NCBI GenBank assembly: GCA_948474755.1
Contig: CAOLHI010000147.1
Coordinates: 1 to 64,000 of the forward strand
Direction: 5' to 3'
Length of the DNA: 64,000 bases
Source: Ctenosaura bakeri
Taxonomy: Eukaryota; Chordata; Lepidosauria; Squamata; Iguanidae
The first letter of the stretch is position 1; each line of letters begins with the position of its first letter. A program made the translations under genes and the position numbers. Shown here in pieces: positions 53,001 through 63,690 of this stretch. Under the pieces are notes generated by a model. It was not told the DNA's origin and ran no database searches. It was given only the letters and a program-made list of their open reading frames with translations.

Positions 53001-56000
53001 CTGGTATTTACACAAGTAGAAGGTTATTTATTTCTAAAATTCACAAGGCATTGCAAAACAAAATTATTAAATTCTACACACAGCACTATCTCATAGAAAG
53101 TCTTATTGTGTGTGTTTAGGATATCAGATTTAATATTACATTTTCTGCTGACAGCTAAATAAATGCTTCAGGAGACTATATATCAAATACCAAATAAATC
53201 TCTTACATTTATCTCATGACAAAGTTAGAAAACAGCAGAATCAACTTTATCACTAGGTAGTACTTAAATATAAAATGGAACGAAACAGAAGATTACAGTA
53301 CATTTGTGGGTCTATCTTTAAAAACAACAACAATATTGAATCAAGTATCAGTATTCCAAATTTGACTTTCTTGAATAAGATCCAAGGTCTGATAATTGTT
53401 TTAATTTACTTTGGGAGAAAAATGCATTCTTATTCTATGTAAGTCTATGTATACACTGCAGAATAGATGTATTTAGTACTGCAATATAAACAGCTTGCCA
53501 TGTCCTACCTGTTCTCTCCCTCCCCACTTTGACTTTTACTGTTTGTACAACTCAGTGAATACAGCACAGAAACACACACACACACACACACAGAGGATGG
53601 GAAAGGGAGTCTATTTCTGCTGCTGCTAATCTGGGATCTTCACACTGAGCAGATACAATTGCTCAAACAGCAGCCTTTTTGTATGAACAAAGAGCAGCAC
53701 TGAGCAGCTTAAATGAAGGGAAAACTCTGCCCCTTTCTACACAAATCAAAGACAGTTCTTTTCATTGCTGTTTTTTTAAAAGAGCTGAACAAATACTGAA
53801 GAAGAAAATTGGAGAGGAAGGAAGTAGACAACAAAGCAGCTCCCACACCCACTGAAGACCTGTTCAGTTGAATCATGAACAGTGCTGGGGGCTGGGAAGG
53901 GAAAACAACTATGGGAGGGGATTATTGTACTGGAAAAAAAAATGTGGCATCAACAGTGTAACTTCCTGGATTGGTTGCACATTAACCAAAACTTTAAGGA
54001 TTCATAACCTTAATTGAGTGTGTGAATGAGTTTACATAAAGAATTGTGCTGGAACTCTTGACCAAAGAAGATTCTACTCATCAAGCTGTAGCTGGAATTT
54101 TATTTTGATTCAGACCAGGCTTTCCTGACTATCCCCTTGCAGCATTTGCTCAACACACAAGATCAATTTTTTGTGAGGGGAGGGAAATATAAGGTGTATC
54201 ATTGAGCTGATTCAAACAAACCAAGCAGGTACAGTCTTCCCATAGGACTTTATCAGATTTAAATACATAGAAAGGATCACTTATTCAAAAGCACTAGAAA
54301 AATTTCCTGCTGACATATTAGCATTACATGTGCAGAAAGATTCTGACATACAGCAGCTTTCACAAACACAATCTTACACGTTCCCTGTGGGGTGATAACC
54401 ACCTCAGTAAATGCATCTTCAATTTATGCTACAATTTGCTACACAACACAAGTGTTCATGGGTAGAACAAACAAAAAATGAACTTCACCATCATTGTCTG
54501 TGAATGCAGACAACTGGCTCCAAACAACGCAGAGCTTGCATTTTTCATTCATTCATTTAAGAAGCTACATCATACCATTTGTCCACCTAGTCCAATATTA
54601 TTTACTCTTAACTGTTATGGATCTCCAGATGTCACGTGGAGAAAGCCTTCCAGTTACAAGTAACAGGTAGCTACTGCTTGGAGATAATAGGAACTGAATT
54701 TGGGATCTTTTGCATGCAAAGTATGTGTTCCATCAATGAAAGCATTTCATTTCCCTCTTTTATCTTCATAAAAACCCTATATGGCAGCTAAGGGGCACTG
54801 TTTGGCCCAAGGCTATCTAGAACAGGCCCACCAAAGGATTTCATGTGGCCCGTATCACTCGTGAGCCTGAGGGCCAAAAAAGTTGCAGCAATTAGGTTGC
54901 TGATGCTTTTGGATGAACCCAGCTGGGCCGTTCGCCCCTCTTTCCCTCCAGGGGGCAGCAGAGAGCCAAGCTGATGCTACCTTTTGCCCTTCTGCAAGAT
55001 GACAGCAGTTGCTTCTTCTCCTTCTGTTTCCCTTGGATGGGTGATAAGGGCAGAAGTGCCTGGGGAAAAGATCATCTGGGGCTGGAGGGGGCAAGAAAGG
55101 AGGTGGTCTCCTCCTTCCTGAGCAAGCCAGCATGGATTGTTACATGGCGAACTGGGACCCTCTGGGGGAAGTAGCTTATTACAGGTCAGTATCCTCATTC
55201 ACCCCCATCCCTCCTAAACTGTGTTGGAAAAAATTAAATTGCATTTAAAGATTGCATTTTAAAATACAATTTAGGTCTATTCTGGTGTGCACCCTCGTAA
55301 ATTCCACCCCCCCCGACCTTCCTTATAAATAATACTATATTTCTGCTACTCCAAATTGTTCTCCTCCCTTTTGATCTTTTGCAAATCTTTTGCAAAGTAT
55401 ACACTGCTACATTTCTTAAGACACAGCTCTCTTGTCTTTCCAATAATTTACTGGTTTTGTGTAATCACAACTTGCCACATCTGCATTATCTCAGTTTTCC
55501 TAACAACAGGTCAAGAGGGTAAGACAGTGGCCATTTCTGCCCTATACTATTACAGTGCTCTCATTCCACTTTCAACATGCTATGGAATCCTGGGGTTTGC
55601 AGTTTAGGGAGGGGCCTTTAGAATTCTCAGCCAGAGAGCTCTTTAGCCTCAGGAAACTACAAACACCAGAATTCCACAGGATGCTGAAAGCAGAATAATA
55701 GCGCAATAAAAGTGTAGGACAGAAATGGCCAGTGTTGTCATTCTCCATGTTGTATATTGGTGGTGGTGGTGGGTGAAATTTAAGGAAGCAGGTTTCCCTA
55801 AGATTGCCGGGTGAGTTTGTAGCAGAAGCAAGATATGAACTTTTCAGCCATGGAAAGCCACGGATCACACACTCTCAGTCCCAGAAAATCCAGTGATAGG
55901 TTTGCCTTAGGGTCGCCATAAGTCGGAAACAACTTGAAGGCACACGACACCAATAATTCACCAGGTCTACTCTGGTGAGATAAAAGCTTACCCAGAGTTC

Positions 56001-59000
56001 GAAAGCATTGTTTTTTAAGAATGTAACTCCCGGAATTCCCCAATCAGTAATCATGCTACCTGGGGTTTTGGGAGGTTGTAGTTCACCAAAAGGAACTTTT
56101 GTGAAGCTCTTATTTGAAAGAATGTCATGTAAAAGATGGTGCAGGCTTGTTTTCTGCTGCTTAAGAGATTAGAGACCTTTCCACACTATGCTGTTATAGT
56201 GCTGTTATTCCACTTTCATCATCTTGTGGAATCCTGGGATTTGCAGTTTAGAGAAAGGTATTTAGAACTCTCAGCCAGAGAGCCCTTTGCCCTCAGGAAA
56301 CTATAATTCCCAGAATTCCACAGGATGCTGAAAGTGGAATAATAGTACTATAACAGTGTAGTGTGGAAAGGCCCTAGGACACGGAGGAGGCTTCAAACTG
56401 CAGGAAAAGAAGTTTCACCTAAACATTAGGAAAAACTTCCGTAATTTCCCTTTTTTATAATATGGTTTATTTTATTTGCAAAATAGTTTAATCATTAACT
56501 ATACTATAATTTATTTTGCAAATAAAAAACATTATTATACCATTATTATAACTTTATTGGAAAGTGAGGCACTAAAAACCTATCTACGGCCTGAAGAAGT
56601 TTAGCCTATTTGATTTACCTACTGCCAAGTTATGCAGGTCTGATCTAGAAGCTTTCTGGTTGATTAAGAATGGAGCCTAGGCCTCCCTACTCTTAAGTCA
56701 AACATTCTTAGCATTATGCCACATTGTCCAGGAAATAGATTAATAAATCCCAACTTAAAAGATATTAATGCAGCTAATAGTCATGAATGTATATCAGAGA
56801 GTCACACTATGATATATATGAACATCTGTCATGTTCTTGAAACACTTTGGAAATTTTTCTTTTCACTTGATTACTCAAATATTTTAAAAGCAATTCATCC
56901 ATTCCATGGAGAGTTAACAACTGTGCTATACTGTACATACTATATAACTGACACAGTGTGAGCCCTTATATTAAAAAGCGCAAGCTACTTAAAGCAGAGT
57001 CCTTGCACTGAAACTAGTTAATTCCACTGACTTAGGCCATTTCCACACTACACTGTTATAGTGCTATTATTCCACTTTCACCATCCTATGGAATCCTGGG
57101 GTGTGTAGTTTAGGGAAGGTTATTTTATTTCTCAGCCAGAAAGCTCTTGAGCCTCAGTAAACTACAAACCCCAGAATTCCACAAGTTGAAAGTGGAATAA
57201 CAGCACTATAACAGTGTAGTGCAGAAATGGCCTTTAGTAGGGCAAAGAGAAATGTACATTGTTTGTGGTGGGTTGCTGCATTTAGCCACCATCAGCCTAA
57301 ACATCTGTGTTACCCTTCAGACAGTTAAACTGTCTTTCCATCCATGTATCAAGATAGTTTAGAGGCACTATTATACTCTCAGTGACAGTTCATGTGATGG
57401 TTCATGTATGTAGGCAAAACACAGAACAAGAAGGCCACAGTTATTGTGGGATCTTGTAGCACCTATGAAGCTGAAAGAAAGAAGTTGGTAGCATAAGCTT
57501 TCATAGATTTAAGTCTACTTCATCAGGGGCATGGAGGGAAGTGCCCAAGAACAGGCCTTTATCACTACGAAAGAGCTGGTTGTTATGTGTGAATAGCAAT
57601 AAAAATGCAAAAACTTATGGTTATGGCGTTGTATGGTATGGTGATGGTAAGATCTTGTAACTGTGTTCTCATCTGTGTTGTGTGTCCTCCTGTAGATAAG
57701 TAACTGTTTAAGATTTGGAGGATGCTGAAAGGCAAGTAAAGGCCTGCTCTTGGTGGCAAGTGACCTTGCCGCAAGCTGACGCCAACTCTATCCACATATC
57801 TACTTGGCAAATGTCATCACAGGACCTAATCACATCACCCACATTATTAGAGATACTTTCACTTGCTCATCCTCTAATATGATATATGCCATCCTCTGAC
57901 AAGAATGCCTTCAGTACTCTAGATTGGGCAAACAGGCCAGTCTCTCCACAACAGGATAAATGGATATAAATCAGACATTAAGAATGAGAATACACAAAAA
58001 CAAGTTGCAAAACACTTCAATCTTCTTGGGCATTCCATCTCAGACTCAAAACAGCAATCTTTGAACAACGACAACAAAAACTACAAAAGAAGATTGGAAA
58101 GAGAAACTAGAAGAACTGGAATATATCCACAAACTTCAGTCCATTGACGATGGGTTTAACAGAGACAATGGTTTCGTGACATACTACACATATTATAACA
58201 CTAGTTAACATCCCAGCCACATGCTGGCTCTCTTGGCCAGTTTACCATGTCTCTGTTTTGGTTCCCAGCTGGCATAAGACTAAATACCAATAACTGCCTC
58301 CACCATCCATATGCTTATATCATCTTGGCTTTGGGCAACATCCCTCCTCCTGCTTAGTTTCCCAACGGCCGTAGTTAAAACTGAACATGTCACCTCATCA
58401 TGTTACCTACAAATTTTGCATTTCTACTGTCAGTCACAGATACAACCAGTTCATTCATAGTTATAAAGGTCTGTTCTCAGGCACTTCAAACCATGCATCT
58501 GATGAAGCAGATTTAAGGCTATGAAACCTTATGCTACCAACTTCTTTCTCTCAGTTAGTCTCAAAGGTGCTACGAGATCACTTTGCATACTGATTCAGAC
58601 AAACACAGCTATGCCTTTAAACAGCTACTGTGGGAGAATCTGGAAATGTCACCATTAAATACACACACAGACACAGACACGTTGCTTGTCTCACCTGTGT
58701 TCCTGAGTGGTATACTTAAGTAATTCTGCCAGCTGCAGAGGATATTTGCAGATTTTTTGAACAGGCGTAAGAAGAAAACCATCAATGGCGATATCAATCA
58801 TTTGCTGTAGCAGGCGACACGCCTCAAAGAAGTGGCGGTACTTGCTCTGTTTCATCAGGTTGGAGAGCTCAATGCAGGCACTGGGATGATTGTTGCAATA
58901 CTCAGAATATATGGCAAAGCCTTCTTGCTAAAAGAAAAAGAGCAACATTTTTATTAATACAGTGGCCCCTCCACTTTCTGTGGCACAAAACCCTCATGAA

Positions 59001-62000
59001 AATTGAAAAACTGTGAATAGCTCTCCTCACCTCAGTGAGCAAGCAAGAGAATGCACACGCATGCCTTCTCTCTGTGTGCTCCCCTTCCCGTTTGCTTCGG
59101 GAACTCCCTCTCCCATTCCCTTGCCTTTTGCCTAGGCCTTCCTTCTCCATGCCCAGGCAAAAGACAAGGGAATGGGAGGTGGAAGCTCCACGCACAGAGA
59201 AGATGAATGCGTGGCTTCCCCCACCATTTTCCCTTTCCCATTCTGTTGCCTTTTGCCTGGGTGGGCATGTCTTCCTTCTCCACACCTTAGCAAAAGGCAA
59301 GCAAATGGGAGTAGGAAACCACAGAGAGAGAGAGAGAGAGAGAGGGAAGGCATGTGTGTGCCTTCCCCCATTCTCCCCTCTCATTCCCTTGCCTTTTGTC
59401 CTGGCACTTGTGCCTTTTTTCCATGTGCCCAGGCAAAAGGCAAGGGAATGGGAGGGGGACAATGGAGGGGAAAGCATGTGTGCACCTTTCCCCCTCTGTG
59501 TACATGGCTTTCTCTCTCATTCCTTTGACTTTTGTCCAGGTGCAGAGAAGGAAGGCATGTGCGCCCGGGCAAAAAGCAAGGGAATGGGGGAAGAATGGGG
59601 GAAGGCATTGATGCGCCTTGCGAATAATCAAATGTGGAAGCAAGACTGTACAGCTAAACAGTTCATTTTCTTAAGTATCAAAAATATAAAAAAAATTCAT
59701 GCTTTCTGATATACGAGAATGATAGAGACACATGTAACTGTACCTCTATCAGATGTATGCTTGCTCACATGTAGGGCTAAAACTGAGGAAAAGAATGTGG
59801 GCACACACATAAGCCTTGTACTAGACACCACTACACATTGCAAAAGAAGCCTGACCTTTGTTCACTGACTGAAGAAATCTGTGTAAGACTGTTTGTCATC
59901 CCATTCAACTCCATGTGGTTAGAAAATAGTATATAGATCTCTGTGCTCAACATAAGAAGGGCTGGAATGCTTTGACATTTAGCTTACGTGTGTAACATTT
60001 GTAGATCATATTAATGTGGTAGAATTGATCAACTCACATGTTGAAGAAAGCAGGTTCCTATTTCACTTAAGTGTGGGTCTTCTTTGTTGTACTGCTTCTC
60101 TAGATCTTTTAAGAACTTCCTTTGGAATTTGTAAATGTCTTCAATATTTCCAAATATTGTATTTAGCTGGACTGCAGTGAACATTCCTGTATGTTTACGA
60201 CATTGCCGAATGTACCCCTAGAAATGATATGAGCAGGGATCTTACTTCTTATTGAAACAGACAAAAGAAATTAAAAATAAGGGTTGCAAAGTTGCAAAGG
60301 TTTTTTCTGACAACACCAAATCACTGAGACTTCCTTGCTTTTCCTTATTTGTGAGGACTGATAATGCTTTATATTGTCCAAAAATCAAGTTACATGGTCT
60401 AAATGCTAATTCATTATTGAACCAATGAGAAAAGGAGCCCAGAAGGCCAGTTCATATAGAAATTGTACACAGCAGACATAATTTTGCCACTCACTTTGAA
60501 CAAACAACAGTTGCCCCATACAAACAACTGAACAGCAAACTGAATCTAGATGTAAGACAGTTGCAATACATTTACCAGGTAACATTACCCAATACAGTGC
60601 TATGGTACCTGGCACCACAGATTGGTCTTCTATTCAGAGGAATGTAGCTGTATTCTGAGTAGTTCCCTGTGTCTCCCCTTGAACATTCCTCTGAACAGAA
60701 GACCAGTCTGTGGTGCCAGGTACCATAGCACTATATTGGGTAATGTTATCTGGTAAATGTATTGCAACTGTCCTACATCTAGATTCAGTTTGCTGTTCAG
60801 CTGTTTGTATGGGGCAACTGTTGTTTGTTCAAAGTGAGTTCAAAGACAGGGACAGGCATTTTTTTTTCTATGAAAGGTCAATGACCCACACAAAAAGTCA
60901 GTTAGAAGCTAGAATTAACAATTTAAATTTGAAGAGTCAGATAGTAAATAGATCTAGGCCAATTAAGCTAGTGTCAATAAAACTATTTGATGTAGTAACC
61001 ACAAAAGGACTGTATCATGACATTTTAGGTATGGAAGATCTGTTATTAGTGAAAGGCCATGGGCTAAAGACAACTAGCTGAACATACAGCTAAAACAGTA
61101 GTCTTCCCCACTGTCAATATGATCTATCTTTTTGTCCCTTTTGTCTTTTGCAGTTCCTCCGTCACCCCCTTCTCTTGTCTCTATTGGGTTCTTCTTTCAC
61201 CCCACATTCCTTTCCATTTGATCTCTCTGCCCTTTCCCCCTATTTCCTCCATCCTCTCTCTGATTTCTTATCAGCCTGTTAGTAGCACACAAACTGAACG
61301 CGAGTCAGCAGCATGCTGCAGCAGCTAAAAAGCTAATGTGATTCTGGGCTACAATAATAGGAGTACAGCATCTAAGTCAAGGGAAATGATAGTACCACTC
61401 TGTTCTGCTTTGGTCAGATTCCATCTGGAATGCAGTGTCCAGTTCAGGAAAGATATTGACAAGGTAGAATGTGTCCAGAGGAAGGTGACCTAAATGGTTG
61501 AAGGCCTGGAAACTATGCTCTATGAGCAACACCTTAGGGAGCTGGGGATGTTTAGCCTGGAGAAGAGAAGGTTAAGTGGTGACATGATGGCTATGTTTAA
61601 ATATTAAAAGGCTCCATATGGAGAATGGAGCAAGTCTGTTTTCTGCTGTACCAGAGATTGGGATATTGAGTAACAGCTTCAAACATGAGGAAAAGAGATT
61701 CCATCTAAATGTCAGGAAGAACTTTCTGACAGTAAGAGGAGTTCTACATTAGAATACCTTCTTTGGAGGTTTTTAACAGAAGCTGCTGGACAAATGAACA
61801 ACAGCCAAAGGCCACAATGAGTGAGGAGCCCATTTGACCACAGACTCCTCATTCCAAGACAAAGCTTAGTTTTTCCTGTAACAATACAGATGTTTTCCTA
61901 CTCTGGCACTTTATAGCTTACTTCACAGATGTCCTTGAGATGTTTGATGTAGATTCGCTCTGTATTCATTATTTCCTGAATAACGTTTGTTCTCATCTGA

Positions 62001-62107
62001 TCCTTGTTTTCTGCTATTTTTTGACGGTGTTTCCCAGGTTCTGCATTTGGCTCTTCATCTTGGAAGCTACCACAATTTTCTGCAAGCTCTTCCTGGTTGA
62101 CCCGAAG
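43879..62107 (-). CDS. SPATA13: SPATA13 (ASEF2), Rho guanine nucleotide exchange factor, last seven coding exons
   Basis: SPATA13 activates Rac1/Cdc42 and links APC to cell migration. Coding exons on the minus strand: 61922-62107, 60038-60217, 58695-58927, 51167-51296, 48824-49196, 44643-44717, 43879-44060; total 1359 nt, 452 residues plus stop, all in frame. The first begins [11 protein letters not shown], which directly follows the SH3 domain in vertebrate ASEF2. Next come the DH domain ([20 protein letters not shown] to [10 protein letters not shown]), the PH domain ([14 protein letters not shown] to [17 protein letters not shown]) and the C-terminal tail. The PH and tail sequences ([41 protein letters not shown]) fit SPATA13 better than its paralogues ARHGEF4 and ARHGEF9. 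The SH3 and APC-binding exons lie to the right of the window. Confidence 0.95.
44245..44448. mobile_element. Fold-back MITE copy 7, between the last two SPATA13 coding exons
   Basis: Termini ggggcctttccatactacac and gttgtgcagaaaggcccc; interior ttctactttcaacatcctgt and its partner ttgaaagaggtatcat. It sits about 200 bases from either exon in an intron of only 582 bases, so it makes up about a third of that intron. Confidence 0.85.
44643..44717 (-). CDS. SPATA13: SPATA13 penultimate coding exon
   Basis: 75 nt. Acceptor AAATGCAG|GAATGG, donor ATGAAAG|GTGAAC. It encodes [20 protein letters not shown] and GKMK; a basic C-terminal extension past the PH domain. Confidence 0.92.
45100..45262 (-). 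repeat. tRNA-derived SINE (reverse, truncated)
   Basis: gttgttattgtgtgccttca at 45100, gtcgtttctgatttatggtg, then body ggttgagagactttgacttg. Confidence 0.65.
45605..45893. repeat. Two tRNA-SINE fragments in opposite orientation
   Basis: 45605-45745 is a reverse copy (cactcaaaccactaaact, then gttgttgctgtgtgtgttca). 45755-45893 is a forward 3' part ending aatgacatgaaggcacacag. Together they could form an inverted pair. Confidence 0.6.
45925..46003. repeat. Alternating purine-pyrimidine (CA/GT)n tract
   Basis: ATGCATGTGCATAC then ACACGTGTGTGCGCAC and (CA)n. The strict alternation could favour Z-DNA. Confidence 0.9.
46004..46485. other. SPATA13 intron, nothing recognised
   Basis: No exon or classified repeat was seen. 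Confidence 0.4.
46486..47508 (+). mobile_element. CR1 LINE 3' portion, same subfamily as 5790-8128
   Basis: It starts inside the RT region ([20 protein letters not shown]) and runs through [12 protein letters not shown] to the CR1 end with ATGATTCT repeats at 47486-47500. It is very similar to 7130-8125. One in-frame TAG at 46867 and a frame change nearby break the ORF. It is inserted antisense in the SPATA13 intron. Confidence 0.92.
47509..48823. other. SPATA13 intron, nothing firm
   Basis: AT-rich. cagtggtgggcaaactgtgg at 47771 resembles a hAT-transposon tip but no partner end was found. Confidence 0.4.
48824..49196 (-). CDS. SPATA13: SPATA13 exon: PH domain
   Basis: 373 nt. Acceptor TGTTCTAG|GGGCAA. 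It encodes nearly the whole PH domain ([53 protein letters not shown]). It ends in ATGG followed by GCAAGT, a non-canonical GC donor. The frame and the conserved [10 protein letters not shown] junction demand this splice. Confidence 0.93.
49197..51166. other. SPATA13 intron, nothing firm
   Basis: A stretch at about 49620-50600 differs in texture from its surroundings and may be an old LTR element or other repeat; no coding motif, LTR pair or primer-binding site was recognised. Confidence 0.35.
51167..51296 (-). CDS. SPATA13: SPATA13 exon: end of DH and DH-PH junction
   Basis: 130 nt. Acceptor ATTTTGCAG|TGACTA, donor TGGGAG|GTAAGG. It encodes [20 protein letters not shown], then [20 protein letters not shown] and SWE. 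Confidence 0.95.
51822..52030 (-). repeat. 5S-rRNA-derived SINE (reverse)
   Basis: The tail complement (tcatgaatttcatagggctt) is followed by the 5S-like head in reverse: cagcacctggtattcattgg, aggtactaacctgggctggc, ttgcttggcttccaagatcg, gacaggatctgg. Same family as 32100-32312. Confidence 0.85.
52772..52946. repeat. Fold-back element with about 55-65 base arms
   Basis: The left arm begins ctttggctgggacatgttct and includes tctcccagtgggagaccatt. The right arm includes aatggtctcccactgggaga and ends gtcccagccaaag. Probably a small non-autonomous DNA transposon; unrelated to the main MITE family. Confidence 0.7.
52947..55520. other. SPATA13 intron, nothing recognised except a CA run
   Basis: A (CA)n run lies at 53569-53592. 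The segment at 54800-55190 is GC-richer but shows no conserved reading frame. Confidence 0.4.
55529..55730. mobile_element. Fold-back MITE copy 8
   Basis: Termini ggccatttctgccctatact and gtaggacagaaatggcc; flanked by AGT on both sides (55526-55528, 55731-55733). Palindromic interior with ttccactttcaacatgctat. Confidence 0.88.
55790..55955 (+). repeat. tRNA-derived SINE, 3' part (forward)
   Basis: agccatggaaagccacggat through tgccttagggtcgccataag and aacttgaaggcacacgacac. Head missing. Confidence 0.7.
56133..56447 (+). repeat. CR1 fragment split by a MITE
   Basis: The left piece gcaggcttgttttctgctgc (56140) and the right piece ggacacggaggaggcttcaa, ggaaaagaagtttcacctaa are adjacent in the CR1 consensus. 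The MITE at 56173-56374 lies exactly between them. Confidence 0.75.
56173..56374. mobile_element. Fold-back MITE copy 9, nested in CR1
   Basis: Termini agacctttccacactatgct and gtgtagtgtggaaaggccc; TAG on both sides (56170-56172, 56375-56377). The CR1 host confirms the boundaries and the 3-bp duplication. Confidence 0.9.
57035..57232. mobile_element. Fold-back MITE copy 10
   Basis: Termini ggccatttccacactacact and gtgtagtgcagaaatggcc; TTA at 57032-57034 and TTTA on the right. Palindromic interior with ttccactttcaccatcctat. Confidence 0.87.
57430..58620. mobile_element. Degenerate Penelope-like element, tentative
   Basis: 57860-57960 reads, with stops, like the start of a GIY-YIG endonuclease domain ([12 protein letters not shown], then a Cys-rich part and an RINxH-like MDINQTL). 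Two copies of a related end sequence flank it in opposite orientation: 57430-57533 reverse and 58495-58607 forward (gcatctgatgaagcagattt, gctaccaacttctttctctc). No RT motif is left. Confidence 0.45.
58695..58927 (-). CDS. SPATA13: SPATA13 exon: DH domain core
   Basis: 233 nt. Acceptor TTCTTTTAG|CAAGAA, donor AACACAG|GTGAGA. It contains [20 protein letters not shown] and the GEF signature [20 protein letters not shown] (CR3 helix that contacts the GTPase). Confidence 0.95.
58962..59625. repeat. Alternating palindromic tandem repeat inside a transposon-like end
   Basis: Starting cagtggcccctccactttct (a Tigger-like tip), the region contains at least four alternations of ttcccttgccttttgcctgg and its complement ggcaaaaggcaagggaatgg, separated by 60-100 variable bases. 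A (GA)n tract lies at 59319-59344. Long open frames on both strands are a by-product of the repeat. Confidence 0.8.
60038..60217 (-). CDS. SPATA13: SPATA13 exon: DH domain
   Basis: 60 codons, phase 0. Acceptor CATTTCTAG|GGGTAC, donor CAACAT|GTGAGT. It encodes [20 protein letters not shown], then [20 protein letters not shown] and EIGTCFLQH. Confidence 0.95.
60490..60838. repeat. Long inverted repeat, 155-base arms, 39-base spacer
   Basis: 60490-60644 and 60684-60838 are complementary at nearly all positions (arm tip ctcactttgaacaaacaaca, inner end ctattcagaggaatg / cattcctctgaacag). It is in the SPATA13 intron between the first two DH exons seen here. No target duplication is obvious. Confidence 0.92.
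61343..61800 (+). repeat. Old CR1 LINE fragment
   Basis: It follows the CR1 C-terminal coding region (gtaccactctgttctgcttt, ctggggatgtttagcctgga, ggaagaactttctgacagta) and stops just left of a SPATA13 exon. Frames are broken. Confidence 0.8.
61922..62107 (-). CDS. SPATA13: SPATA13 exon: SH3-DH linker and start of DH domain
   Basis: 62 codons, phase 0 at both ends. Acceptor TTGTTTTAG|CTTCGG, donor TGTGAA|GTAAGC. The acidic linker is variable; from [20 protein letters not shown] to IKHLKDICE it is highly conserved (first DH helix). Confidence 0.93.
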
Positions 62108-62739
62108 CTAAAACAATAAGAGATAAAAACAACTTGAGTCGTAGAAGCACAGATGTAGTGCACACAACATAGGAAATACAAAATTAGCTATTACAAAGAA
62201 AGATATTTAAATTATTACTTAAAACACACACACGTACACAAGATACTACACATTGTGGTTTCAAGTTCCAGATAGAGGGACCAAAGGTAGAGGTTTCTTA
62301 GAATGCAACACCAGGTAAGAAACTCTCAGACAGCAGCTAAGCTCAAAATCTTTTTTTTAGGGGGGAGGGGTCAGTGGGGGGAACTATAGCTCCTGAACTA
62401 AACAGGAGATTTAGGAAGCTGCAGTCCAAAAAGAGAGAGCCACAGTCAGTCTGAGGAAGCAATATTGAATTATAAAAATATACACAATAATCTGACTTGG
62501 GATAAGATAGTCTGCTAAGTTGTCTATAGTTACTGAAATTGAATCTCTACTAAGTTAATTGGAATGGAAGAAAGTCCACATACTGATGATTTTGCAAGGC
62601 ATTCTAAGTATGACAGTCTCAAGCCATTAAGATGTGTTCACCAGAACCCTGAATTCACACTGTAAGTATATTGGCAGCTATCCCAGTTCTTTTAAAACTG
62701 GTATATGGTTTCTACAGAATGTTCTGGCCAGAAATTCAA
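62108..62739. other. SPATA13 intron, nothing recognised
   Basis: AT-rich intron with a short (AC)n run at 62222-62236. Confidence 0.4.
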
Positions 62740-63690
62740 ATGCTCATTTTGCACTAGCTGCAGCTTCTGAGTTCACTCCAAGTGGTGGCACATTGCAGTA
62801 ATCTAACTGGGAAGTTACCAGCACATGCTACTGTGGCAAGATCATTCCTGTCCAAGAAAGGCTATAGCCAGTAGGCCACTTGAAACTGGTCCCAGTGACT
62901 CAGAGCCAGAGTCCACTAAAGCCTCCAGTGATAGAGGTGGATCCAGAAGTGCTCCCAAGCTATGCTCCTGCTCCCTCGGGGGATTGCAACCCCATCTAGG
63001 GTAGATCACTTATCCAATTCCCATCAATCCACAGAATTTTTTCTCTTACTGCAAATACAACTTTGGTTTTTTGGCCTTCATCCAGCTCATTACAGCACCT
63101 GGGCACTGGTCCAGCATTGGGACAGCCCCAGTTGGTTTCAACAACAAGGAGAAGTTGAGTTCAATGTTTTGAATATGCTAATGGCACCCAACCTCTGAAC
63201 TTGTAATGACCTCACCAGTAGCTTTAAACTGAACAGCATGAGGAATAAGATAGAATTCTGTGGCACCCCAAAGTTAATGGCCATGAGGCCAAACAGGATC
63301 CAGGAATCCCTTGGCACAATTCTCTGGAACAAGCCCAGTAGATAGTAGCAAAACCACCATACCACAATGTATTGTAACCCATCCCCCAGAATCAGACTTA
63401 TAGAATACCATCGTCAATGGTATAAAAAACTGTGGGGAGATCCAGGAGGATCAATAGGGAAGTCTTCCCCCTTTCCTTCACTGAAACTAGGGATCCAGAT
63501 TATCTGTTTCATCAAGTAGGCTCTAAATTGCCCCAAGCTGTTAGTCACATGATTGAACTACCTGTCTCTAAAGGTGGTATTAGTAATGGAACAGCAGTTA
63601 TCATATTTCTCTTCATCCAGGGAGGTTCTTTTTAGGAGAGGATGCTCCACAGCCTCCTTCAAACAGGTAACTGCATTCCCTGTTACATTT
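62740..63690 (-). mobile_element. Degenerate L2-type LINE fragment (reverse transcriptase region)
   Basis: The reverse strand shows a decayed RT: FGVPQNSILFLMLFSLKLLV corresponds to the GVPQGSILSPxLFNIYMKPL block of L2-type LINEs, preceded by the WFCYYLLGLFQRI block. Stops and gaps are frequent. It is in the SPATA13 intron in the same orientation as the gene. Confidence 0.7.

Noticed and set aside
54855..55198. GC-richer segment with open frames as a possible alternative SPATA13 exon
   Set aside because: None of the frames resembles SPATA13 and no convincing splice-site pair flanks them.
59035..59709. 224-codon open frame and several others on both strands
   Set aside because: All are produced by the alternating palindromic repeat; there is no domain and no conservation.
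60406..61081. Two open frames on opposite strands encoding nearly the same peptide
   Set aside because: They are simply the two arms of the 155-base inverted repeat, not paralogous genes.
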